Assembly: GCA_039621445.1 (NCBI GenBank)
Contig: CP154956.1
Span: 89,968,482-90,032,481, forward strand
Source: Euglena gracilis
Taxonomy: Eukaryota > Euglenida > Euglenophyceae > Euglenales
Length of the DNA stretch: 64,000 nt
Reading direction: 5' to 3'
Shown here: one piece after another, positions 31,296-55,630 of the stretch
Layout: each line of letters begins with the position of its first letter
Numbering within the stretch: position 1 is the stretch's first letter
Notes under the pieces: generated by a model
The model's database searches: none
What the model was told of the DNA's origin: nothing
What the model saw: the letters and a program-made list of their open reading frames with translations, nothing else
Translations under genes and position numbers: made by a program

Positions 31296-32455
31296 GTGCA
31301 CACAGGGGGGTGGGATCGTCCGTTTGGCATGGGTAGAAACCAAGGTACTGCTGGAGAGCAAGCCCAGGCGAAGCACACGCACCAGGACCCAACCTCAATG
31401 GTACCAGAGCGAACAAACAGAGCACAGAGAGCGAGGGCGTCAGGAAAAGAGAGGTTCAGCAGAAGAGGAGAGCCACGACTGGAAGGAAGGGGAGCGGATA
31501 GGCAAGGCCAAAAACCCTGGTCCTCCAGTCACAGCCAAAGGGGGTCCCAAGGGACAGAAAAGGCGAGAGCCGGGGCATGCACCAAGAGCCCAACAAGCTC
31601 CTGGAGGCAGCCAGCCCCACCAGAAATGGCACCAACCCGTTCAGCAAAACAAAGCAAACAGTGCCAAAGGCTGGACCACAGTCCGAGGCACCGGAAAATC
31701 AACTTCTACACACACTCCCAACCACCCGCCTCGCACGCGGTCGCGTCGTGACAGCGCAAGCTTGATTTTGCCACCGCAGTTTGGAGGTAACCACACCAAA
31801 AGGTGGACACACTCACACCAACACCAACACCCGCAGCAAAGGCAAGGTGTGCTGGTTTGGACAGCGGTGTCTATACCCATACTGTCCGTACCAGCACCCA
31901 GCCAACTGGTGGGGGTACACCCAAAAAGTGCAGCCCACAGAGGGAGGCTCCCCATGGGGAGGGCGGGGCAGACCGACGGGGGAACAGCGCATGTGCAAGT
32001 ATGGGATGGGATGCTGGTGGAGGACCACCTCCTGCCCGTATGCCCATCCCATCGAGAACAGCAACGGGAGAAAGCGACACAACAACTGGGAAGCACACCA
32101 AGAGCAAAGAGCCCAGGGCGGGTCCAAAGGGTCGGGGAAGCAGCAGCAACAGCAGCAGCCCAGCAAGCAGCAGCGGAAAGCATTTCCTTCCCAGGGGGAC
32201 CCGGCGGGCTGTGGTGGTAAAAAGGGCCCACTGCAGGTGACACCGGTACCCGCCGGCACGCAGTGGAGGAGTAGGCCCCTTACCACCCCGAGCACCTCTT
32301 GGGAACGAAATCGAGCAGCAACAGAAGCAGCAGCAGCAGCAGCCAGAAAGGGGAGCCGAAAACCCAAGGGGGAGGGGAAGGGCAAGGAAAACACAAAACG
32401 GAAGTTTGAAGTCCCAGTGAATATGGGGTCGGACAATTATTGGGAGTTGCTCTGA
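31296..32455 (+). CDS. CCCH zinc-finger ORF, frame-broken, probably retroelement-derived
   Basis: Two overlapping frames. 31324-32220 carries a basic, Gln/Lys/Pro-rich region with RIGKAKNPGPP, a motif I associate with N-terminal regions of some protist non-LTR retrotransposon proteins. 31781-32455 carries C-x5-C-x4-C-x3-H (CWFGQRCLYPYCPYQH) and C-x5-C-x6-C-x3-H (CKYGMGCWWRTTSCPYAH), then Gln-rich and KGEGKGKENTKRK-type sequence, ending TGA. The protein-like content shifts frame near 31740-31780, so the unit is broken or uses frameshifting. Third-base composition is less GC-biased than the exons around it. No reverse transcriptase is present. Confidence 0.5.
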
Positions 32456-32848
32456 AGAAAGGGCCAGAAGCGGAATGCAGCGCCAGGCCTTAAACCAGAC
32501 AGAAGCCAAAGTGCATCTAAGGGGGGTAGGGTTTTGGGCGGTGCCTGCCCATAGCAGGCACCCCCCTCTGACCCCGGCGGCGAAGGCGCTGGGGGCCCGG
32601 AAAAGGCCATTTTCAATGAAAATTTTCTGGGTCCCCCCTGGACCCCTACCCCCTGGGGGGGGGTGTTCCTGCTAGGGGCAGGCACCCTATAGCACCCACC
32701 CACCCACCCACCCACCCACCCCTCCCCCCCCTGGTCGGTAAGCACAAGCATGGTGGGAAGCATCTCAGCCCTGCGGGGGAAGGGTCATAGGTGGGTTTCA
32801 GTTGAGACATTTGCTATCGGATTCCGTGCCCTTTCCTCCCCTGAGGTT

Positions 32849-32939
32849 GGGCCTCCCACCGACCGTCGGCGAGGTGGAGGTGGCGGACGCGCACCACTTC
32901 ATCCTGGACGCCCCCTCCGACGAGCTGAAGGGCAAGGCT
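32849..32939 (+). CDS. exon, unrecognised acidic segment
   Basis: Encodes GLPPTVGEVEVADAHHFILD then APSDELKGKA, with G/C at nearly all third positions. The end lies three bases before CAG at 32943; joining to 34370 is phase 0. The start is eight bases after the beginning of CTG at 32841. Confidence 0.6.
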
Positions 32940-34369
32940 GCCCAGTTGAAGGCTCTGGAGCCCAGGCTGCCCCTCGGCTGATCCTGGACTCAGGGCGGGG
33001 GGGGACCCCCCGGGCTGGTGTCATTGCCAAGACACTGGTAACGGCCAACTTGTCAGATGGCAGTTTCCCGGGGGGGGGGTATTCTGTATTGCACAGTACG
33101 GAAAATAAAAAAATATGTATTGTGCACCTTTGTGGGTGGTAACCAACCCCCCACAGGACTGCTCTCAACAGCGCTGCAGCAGAGCTGGCTGGGACACGTG
33201 GGGCAGGGGGCGTGCCAGGGACCCACAGCGCCACATCCCATGGGTGGGCAGAGGCTTTGGGGACCAGAATTCTCCTTTCCCTGACGCCTTCCGTATCAAA
33301 AACCAAACCCAGCCTCAAGGAAGGGGGCGAGGTGGTCACTGCAGTGAGTAGCACTGGACCCCAAGTTTGAACGATGCAAGACAGGAACCCAAGCAGCTGA
33401 AGGGCTGCAAACAAACCCCAGTCTCAGGTAAGGGGGGGAGGCGGCTCACGCTGCGGTGGGCGACACCGGGCCCCAATTTTGAATAAGGCAAGGTTGTGGG
33501 CTGGCAGTGGCTTCCACATAGTGTCCAATCTGGGCAGTTTCTGGGCGATGGGTATGACCCCCAAAATTCTCAGCTGTCCCGCCATTTAATGCCCGTCTGC
33601 ATTCGTGTTGTGTTGTGGTGTGGTGTGGTGTGGTGTGGTGTGGTGTGGTGTGGTGTGGTGTGGTGTGGTGTGGTGTGGTGTGGTGTGGTGTGGTGTGGTG
33701 TGGTGTGGTGTGGTGTGGTATGGTGTGGTGTGGTGTGGTGTGGTGTGGTGTCGTGTCGGTGTGGTGTGTTGTTGTGTTGTGTCGTGTCGTGTCGTGTCGT
33801 GTGGTGTTGCGTTGTGTGGTGTGGTGTTGTGTGGTGTGGTGTTGTGTCGTGTTGTGTCGTGTCGTGTTGTGTCGTGTCGTGTTGTGTTGTTGTGTTGTGT
33901 CGTGTCGTGTTGTGTTGTGTCGTGTTGTGTCGTGTTGTGTTGTGTCGTGTCGTGTCGTGTTGTGTTGTGTCGTGTCGTGTCGCGTTGTGTCGTGTCGTGT
34001 CGTGTCGTGTCGTGTCGTGTCGTGTCGTGTTGTTGTGTTGTGTCGTGTTGTGTCGTGTTGTGTCGTGTCGTGTCGTGTCGTGTTGTGTCGTGTCGTGTCG
34101 TGTCGTGTCGTGTTGTGTTGTGTCGTGTCGTGTTGTGTTGTGTTGTGTTGTGTCGTGTCGTGTCGTGTTGTGTTGTGTCGTGTCGTGTTGTGTTGTGTTG
34201 TGTTGTGTTGTGTTGTGTCGTGTCGTGTCGTGTCGTGTCGTGTTGTGTTGTGTTGTGTCGTGTTGTGTCGTGTTGTGTTGTCTTGTGTTGTGTTGTGTTG
34301 TGTTGTGTTGTGTTGTGTTGTGTTGTGGTGTGTTCAGTTGACGTAGTTGCCCAAGAACGTCCTGGCGAG
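32940..34369 (+). other. nonconventional intron (CAG +4, CTG -8) with pentamer satellite
   Basis: Starts GCC-CAGTTG, ends CCTG-GCGAG. The frame is kept between ELKGKA and RYAARTGRR. It holds the TGTGG/TGTCG/TGTTG satellite and a small repeat of GGCGAGGTGGTCACTGCAGTG-like words at 33320-33480. Confidence 0.5.
33603..34335. repeat. TGTGG / TGTCG / TGTTG pentanucleotide satellite
   Basis: About 730 bp of pentamers. The first 180 bp is almost pure GTGTG-G; the rest mixes GTCGT and GTTGT units. Cys/Val-rich and His/Thr-rich frames are artefacts of the period. Confidence 0.95.
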
Positions 34370-34501
34370 AGATATGCGGCACGGACCGGACGGCGCAGCC
34401 TGCCGCCGCTGCTGCAGCGCGAGGTGGACGACCTGCGCGGCCGCTGGGCCACCGTGGCCGCGGCAGCCGCCGCCGCCGAGGACGCCGAACGGGCCGCGTG
34501 A
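34370..34501 (+). CDS. terminal exon, C-terminal helical region of the large gene
   Basis: Encodes RYAARTGRRSLPPLLQREVD then DLRGRWATVAAAAAAAEDAE and RAA before TGA (34499-34501). Extreme GC3, likely coiled coil or single helix. The acceptor is placed eight bases after the start of CTG at 34362. It is the only clear stop following the filamin/B-box exons, so I take it as the gene's end. Confidence 0.6.
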   Translation, partial: RYAARTGRRSLPPLLQREVDDLRGRWATVAAAAAAAEDAERAA

Positions 34502-35794
34502 CGTCTCCCCGACCCGGTATTGTTGTCGTCGTAGGTGTCCAGGGCTGGGCGGGTCACGCGAGTGGGGCGTGAGGCACATGGTGCGTATTGTTCTATGGCG
34601 GTTGTTCACCGCTCTGCTGCTTCGTTCTGTGTAACGCTTGTTTGTTCTGACCCCTGTTTACCCGGCGTCTGTTATGGCATGTTCCGTGTTATTTGTGCTA
34701 AAACCACAATCTGCAAGAGAACGTCGATGCAAGGTCAATGCAAGACAATTGTTATAAAAACAGTCACTGCTATATCAAGAACGAAAGCCACATCACATAA
34801 TTTTGCTTTCATTATTCATGATCTTTAGGAAGGCAATGGCCTCCTGGATTGACAATTGGGTTCTTTGTTTTTTTTTTTTTGCATTCCGCCTCATTCTCAT
34901 CATGACTCTTTTCTGAAGCATCCGAAGTCATTTTGTCCCCCCCTTCAGGAAATAATTTAGGTTGAGAAGAAGCGAAGAAGCAGACAGTTAGAGTCCATGA
35001 CCCGTCTTGCAGAGAGGGCATGACCCACCACCGAAGTGGGGGTGATCCACCCATCTGCCCGTCTCCAACCGGGTACTAGCGAACCTGTCAAGTGACAGTT
35101 TCCCAGCGGGTGTAGGCTTGAATTTCAAGTTGGTTGGGAATAACAGTGTGAAACGCTCCTGAAAGTTGCAGCCAAAAAAGCGCTGGTTAAGGTTGCCCAT
35201 CATCGCCCTGTGTCATAAATGCCTACACTTCTCAGATTTCATCCAAGCCCAGGATTTTCGGACCCCACAAAAAAGTCAATTTTTCTTTCGGCCCCTTGCG
35301 CAGATTTCCAACAAATTTTGTCCAGAAGGCGACCCAAATGACATTTTTTTGCCAATCTTGGGAGGCAACAGTTTTCTGCCCAGCAAAGGCGCCGTGAAGG
35401 CTGCACAGCTGCCAGGTTAAAATCGGCCACCCGGACCCCACCAGGGTTCAGAAGGGGAGGGGTTTTGGAGGGAGGTTCCGACCCGCCCAGTCTTCTTCGC
35501 CCTTAAGCTTTTTAGGGCTTCTTTGCGCAGTGGGGCAAATGAAGGGACGTTTTTTCTGCTCTGGTCGCAAGGAAGATGAAAATTCACCCCCTTTTGGGGT
35601 TTCCGGCTGGGGTGGTGCTGGCTGGTTTATTAGTAACCCCAGCGAGATGCCCAAACCCCTATCTTCCCGTTTTTTTTTCTTCGGCGGGTGGCATATTTTC
35701 TGTGAGCGACAGAGACGGTTTTTTGCACTGACGAAAAGCACGAATAAAGGAAAAAAAAGTTGCTGAGGGGCGGTTCCTGAAACCACTTTTTCCC

Positions 35795-36402
35795 CCCTGG
35801 TACCTCCCCCCCCCCTTGTCCAGCGACCGGGCTTGTCTAACGACCACCCCCCCGGTCAGAGACGATCTTTTTGTATGCGATGTTGGTTCGGCCAAATTTG
35901 CTAAAAGTTGGCTAAAAACAGTCAAAAATAGCCCAAAATGGCCTAAAATGGCCAAAGGATGGCCAAAAGTACCCAAAAAGTAGCCAAAAGTAGCAAAAAT
36001 AAGGCAAAAATGGCCAAAAGTAGCCAAAAACAGCCTAAAGTGGCCAAAAATGGGCAAAGTGGGCCAAAGTGTGGCCAACAGTTGCCAAAAGTGACCAAAA
36101 GCGACCAAACATGGCGAAAAGCGGTCAAAAATGCCCAAAAATTCCCAAAAGTGCCCCAAAAATGTCCAAAAATGGCCAAAAGTGGCCAGCCGCAGTCAAG
36201 AAATAGCATACATGGCCAAAAACAGCCCAAAAATGGCCATATACCCCTATCTATGGTAAATTTTCCTCCGATTTGGGGTCCACCCCCCTTGTCTAACGAC
36301 CACCCCCCCTGGTCGGAGACGAACATTGGCCATTTTAGCGACCGCCCCCCCCGGTCGGAGACGAACATTGGTGGTCGTTGGACAAGGGGGGGGGGAGGTA
36401 AT
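35795..36402. mobile_element. CTTGTCCAACGACC-family element with degenerate TGGCCAAAA array
   Basis: Left end TACCTCC, C-run, CTTGTCCAGCGACC; right end GGTCGTTGGACAAG, G-run, GGAGGTA, an inverted pair. The middle is an irregular tandem of (A)TGGCCAAAA(G)T units. Relatives: 42516-43281, 44998-45552, 15880-16440 and, with different arms, 49375-49712. Confidence 0.75.
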
Positions 36403-36918
36403 GACAACCTCAAAGCGTGCCCAAAGCTCATGAAAAAAGGGCCCCCCATTTTCGTTTTTCACACCGGTGAAACCCCCGTGAAAGAGATTTCTGAAAAAAG
36501 CCTCTTTTTGCCATTTCCAGCACAGACTCTTGGCCCAGGAGATGTGGACCAGGGAAGAAAATCCATCGCTTCAGACCGAGTAACAGTACCCTGATTTTCA
36601 TGGGAAATGAAACTTCTCAGAAACTCTGCCTGTCAGCCGGCAGGATCCATTGCGGGAGATACTGTGGGGGCAGGTGTTGAGGCAAAGCACAGTAACCTCC
36701 CCAAAATAAGACCCCCCAAAAATAAGACCTCCCCAAAATAACACCCCCCGCAAAAATCCAAAGAGTAGACCCCCATTATTGGGAGGTTTTTTCTGTCGAA
36801 TTTTTCAGCAAAAATCCAAAAAAGGAGACCCCTCCCTCAAAATAAGACCCTCTGGATTATCAGCAACGGACCCAAAAGTAGACCTGGGGTCTTATTTGGG
36901 GGGGGGGGGGGCAGGCAA

Positions 36919-36960
36919 TAATTCAAAGAAACAGGAGCCTTTGCTTTCACCGAGGTGTGG
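36919..36960. repeat. dispersed 40-bp repeat, copy 1
   Basis: GGCAATAATTCAAAGAAACAGG and CTTTCACCGAGGTG recur at 54900-54941 with one or two differences, preceded in both by a long G-run. Confidence 0.75.
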
Positions 36961-38265
36961 AGGGCATAAAGTCAAGACCTTTTTTTTCAGCATCCCGCTG
37001 AAAAAAGAAATTGGGATTTTTTCAGCATCCCGCTGAAGAAATTCAATGGGAATTGAATTTCCTTTGAAAGTCATTTTGCGCCCTTGTACCCTTGACTGAA
37101 ATCCTTTGTGCAATGCACTCCTTTATGCAATTGCGCAACGAACTGTTTAGCTTTTGATTCCGTCCGCAATTGTGCAAGTGACGCAGTTGATTTATCCTCA
37201 CTGAGACCTTTCCCTGCGTATTTTTTTTTGCGTTTTAGAGATAGATGCATAATTGGGTGCATCTGTCGACTTCCGCTGAGTTGTATTTTCAAACCTGTTT
37301 TATATCTTCCCATCGCCCGTTGGACGGGAATGCGATTTCGATGGCCCATAGCCTGATACAAAAAAGGAGTCTTCGCAACCCCTGCTCTGGGCACCTCATT
37401 TCCATGCCTTGAAATGCTGCACAAAAGAACACTTGTTCCAGTGGGTGAAATCAGACCCCAACTTCGTCACTCTTATGGCCGTGTATTTAGGCCTTTCTTG
37501 GTTGGTTAAAAAATCCTCCGTTCAACTCCCTTCTGTAGTGAGTTTCGGGTGTTCACGGAGCCCTGCATTCAGTTGTTTTTCTGGCCGGGGTTTTCCAAAA
37601 GGCGGCCATTCTAGCAGCAGTAATCACTGGGTGGATACTCTTCGGAGCTGTGCGTTTTTCAATCAGCTCCCAGGTGGTGAAAGGTAGTGTGAGCCCACAA
37701 AGTCTGCGGGTTCACAGGCTGTACCTTTGGAACTGTCCAATGCTGTTCTTGCGATTTGAATTGGAACCTTCGAATTCCATTTGTGAGGGCCATTTTCTTC
37801 ACGAGTTTTAAGACATGTGTTTTTTTTTCATCCAAAAACGAGCCCGAAAATAATATACCAAAAATGCCATATTTCAGACTACAGTCAGAAACGTTTCGGA
37901 CTGCGTGATTGCGCAAGGCAAGTCCACTTTAATGAGCTAGGTGCAAAAGAGACCGCCTGAGATGTTTAGATCTCCTGTATTTCACAGGATTTCCTACCGA
38001 AAAATCCTGGTGGGCCGGCTGCTGTCTTCTCTGGGACCCCTCAACGGCCCCCCTCAAACAGTAATTCGTGGAAGCTGACCAGATAAGAGGCCAAACACAG
38101 CAAATTTATTCGCTCGAGGTCTGGACGTCAAAGGACGCCATTCCCCCCACCCCACTGACATCGACCCGACGGCCCCGGTGGTTCCTAACCCGATTATTTT
38201 GCCACAGGTCTGTGGGGGGGGGGGGCAGCAAAGCCCCCCGCCCCCGCCCCGCCCCCTATTTGATC

Positions 38266-38281
38266 CCTGTGACCCCCGCAG
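38266..38281 (+). promoter_or_regulatory. probable spliced-leader acceptor of the sugar kinase gene
   Basis: A pyrimidine-rich stretch ends CCCCCGCAG just 12 bases before the ATG at 38294. No coding sequence lies upstream in frame. In euglenozoans such an AG close to the start codon is usually the trans-splicing site. This is inference from position and organism type. Confidence 0.4.
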
Positions 38282-38293
38282 CGGCCGCACACA

Positions 38294-52771
<14,478 letters not shown>

Positions 52772-53929
52772 CGTGACCTGGCAGGGAAGCAGTGTGTCCA
52801 TGTGCCGTGCTGTGATTCAATGGTCATACCCCGTGACGAGCAGGACGACGTAGTGTTGGAGTGCAATCAATTTTTGAATTAATGCATTAATTTATCAATC
52901 ATTTTCTTTATTTTGGAATTTCGTTTGCATTGGCTTTGGACAGCCGATTTCGAAATGAATGTTGGAGTTTGGAGTGTGGTCAATTCCAAATTTGAAGCAT
53001 TTTTGAGGTGCAGCCCCTCCTTCACCGTTTGGATGATATTTGGTATTGTTGTTTTTTTTTATCCCATCACAAATGAATCTGGCCACGGAATGCATAAATT
53101 TCCTAAATGGCCTCTGAAGTTTGCTCCAAACGTTTTGGCACATACCCCACCTCTCCCCTCCAATAGTTTCTCCTTCCACATCGTGGTTTGCAGACAAAGC
53201 TGCGGACCACCAGAGAATGCATCGGGACACGTAGTACGTGGCAGCCTGGCCTCCAGGAAGAGCAACCACGGCGTTGGGGGGGGGGTCAGGTGAAAGGTAA
53301 GATGATTACAGAGAGTCGAGGACAGTTTTTTGGGGAGAACAGTCTCCTGGGGTAAAAAAAAACTGCAAACAGGGACACCCACATGCTTGGGTGGTTTAAC
53401 TCGCACTTAAGCATATTGTTTTAGAGGGCTGGGGTCCAGGTTTTTGAAGTGCTTGTGATACACTGGCCCTCCATTTGTTGATTTCCGCAATTTTCCAATG
53501 GTGACACCTGGGAAACGGTCCAATTCTTTCTTGACCCTCCGAAGCACGTCGCCGAGCTGTAAAACCCCCGGACTCCCTCCCCGAAGTAAAGAATTTACCA
53601 AAATACACAAAAACCCTGGTGCCTACCCCCCCCCCCCTGTTTCCTGTATACCACTGGCAGCACCAGGTGGTGGTCTGGAGGAGTGGTCCACCCCTTTGTT
53701 TGCCTTCTGAAGCCCTGCGGCTTGTTGTGGAGGTTTTTGAAGTTGGTGACGAATGGAGTGGAACAAAGAAAATAGGTAGAAGTTTGTGCACAATGACCAC
53801 TTTGAAACCAACCAAGAGCCTCCTATGTCAGCGCGATTGGAGCTGAAAAATGAATATGATGAAATTGTGGTGTTCCCTCCCTTGTGCTCCTGTGCAGCTG
53901 GATATCGTCCCCACAAATATTGGTGCTTT

Positions 53930-54250
53930 TTTTGGTTGGTTGGTGTACCCAATTATGCACATCAACCATTTCCAATGGTTGATTTGTGCAATTGCGCACG
54001 CCGACCCAAAATTTTAATGCCGAACCCTCCAATTGATTCGTGTGTGGAGTTGATTGCGTGGTTGGTTTGTGCAGATGCGAAAAAGGTCTGTGTGCGCATT
54101 TGCGCAAACCAACCACTTGTTCAATTTCATGACCACACCAGATTCAGCTTGCAATTACAGCCCGTTTGCACATTTTCGCAATTGGTTGGCGGGCGCACTT
54201 GTGCACACCGACCATTTTTCGGTGTGCAGGTGGTTTTCAGCACATGCGAG
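53930..54250. repeat. irregular repeats of TGCGCAAACCAACCA / TTGGTTTGTGCA
   Basis: At least seven copies in both orientations of a 12-15 base word around GCGCA/TGTGCA with ACCAACCA, spaced 20-60 bases. The pattern resembles neither a microsatellite nor a TIR element. Confidence 0.6.
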
Positions 54251-54899
54251 ATACTGTGAAGTTGCCACATCTTTGCAATTATTTTAGTGCCCCAGAGGAC
54301 TGGGGCCAGGGCTCTATGGGAACCCTGTCACCCTGTGATTGGGGGGGGGAGGCCCGACCACCCCCCCCCCCTTCCTGTAGTTCCAGTGGCGCCATTTGGC
54401 CAAAATTTTCTTTTGTTGCCTGTTACGCCGAAGGAGTTTTTCCTTGCGCGGGGCTGGGGTGGGTGAGCCACAAATTTGGAAAGGATTTATTTTTCTTTTG
54501 AATTCAGCTATGACCGCATGAAAAACATTTGCACGCGCCTCCGTGTTCGTGGTGTGAATGATGATCGAAAAACCTACGGCACTAACGTTTTTGATGTCCA
54601 AGGTGTATCGCACGCTACCACCTCCCCGGCAGGGTGCTAAGTGAGCGCTGGTGTTGCACAGGGGGCTAAACCCCCCCAACCCAGCCTTCCCATACAGCCC
54701 CACCCAGGGCTGGCAATCACACCACAGAAGGGTCAGGGTTGGGCGAGGCAGGCATATCACGCCAAGGTGCTGCACATTACCCAAAATTGGCCAAAAATAC
54801 TGTTTTGGCCATTTTTTGGGGGAAAAATGTCAAAAATGCAAAAAAAAAAAAATCGCGGCACATAGCGCCAAAAGGGAAAATTTATTTTGGGGGGGGGGT

Positions 54900-54941
54900 A
54901 GGCAATAATTCAAAGAAACAGGAGCCTTTGTTTTCACCGAG
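54900..54941. repeat. dispersed 40-bp repeat, copy 2
   Basis: Near-identical to 36919-36960 (GGCAATAATTCAAAGAAACAGG..TTTCACCGAGGTG), again after a G-run. Confidence 0.75.
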
Positions 54942-55204
54942 GTGAGTGCAGAAGCTGGGCCTCTGCGGGTCTCTCATCCCTGGAGGTCAGCCCCTCCTTG
55001 TGTGCTGGTTTGCAGCCGCACATGAATCACATCTCAAAATTGTTGCCCTGCCTCCTCTGGCAGGGACCCTTTGCCTCCTCCATCACAGTATGGTGTGAAC
55101 CCCCTCCCAAATAATACCCCCTGGGGAATTATTTTTTGCCCAAAGTCCCGGCCCGAGGGGAGGGGGGTTATTTGGGGGGAGGGTAATAGCTTCCCAAATT
55201 TTTC

Positions 55205-55470
55205 GAACTCCCACAGGACCCAAAATAGCACCCAAAACCCCCTTTCGGGTCATTTATGACTTTTCGCATTAAATTTAGCATATTTGAGGCCAGATTATCC
55301 ATAAAATCGGGTTTTTTTTTCATAATTTTTCGTCAGAAATTATTATTTTTACCCATTATTATTTTATTTTTTCAGGGCAAAATCCGGGTCATCTGCTCGA
55401 AAAATGGGGGGTGGGTTATCAACTGGGTCGACGAAGTTGGGCGCCAAGGAATATTATTTGGTGGGAGGGT
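55205..55470. repeat. dispersed repeat, diverged pair member 1
   Basis: Shares, in the same order with 61515-61725: CCAAAATAG, AAAACCCCCTTT(T)GGGTCAT, AGATTATCCA/AGATGATCCAG, TCGTNAGAAAT, GTCAAAATCCGGG, CGA(A/C)GAAG. Both are bordered by ATTATTTGGGG/GGTATTATT words. Confidence 0.6.
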
Positions 55471-55550
55471 TTAATTTAGAGCGAGAGCTTTTCACACGAA
55501 ACTGACTTCAGGTAGCTCTCCTTTTTGTTGCCCCCCCTCAGTTGTCTTCT

Positions 55551-55552
55551 GG

Positions 55553-55629
<77 letters not shown>

Positions 55630-55630
55630 G
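55551..55630. repeat. (TTG)n microsatellite
   Basis: About 26 TTG units. Confidence 0.95.

Larger units (their letters stand above)
34502..38281. other. intergenic region
   Basis: No exon found. Holds the repeat element 35795-36402, a CAATAAT/TCTTATTTGGGG-type repeat (36690-36960) and T-runs. A weak open frame at 37108-37356 has no GC3 bias. Confidence 0.5.

Noticed and set aside
33496-34557. Long Cys/Val/Arg and His/Thr frames
   Set aside because: Products of the TGTGG/TGTCG/TGTTG pentamer array. Only the last 132 bases (34370-34501) have codon bias.
37108-37687. Open frames containing EHLFQWVKSDPNFVTL and similar
   Set aside because: No codon bias, no domain, surrounded by T-rich DNA; treated as chance.
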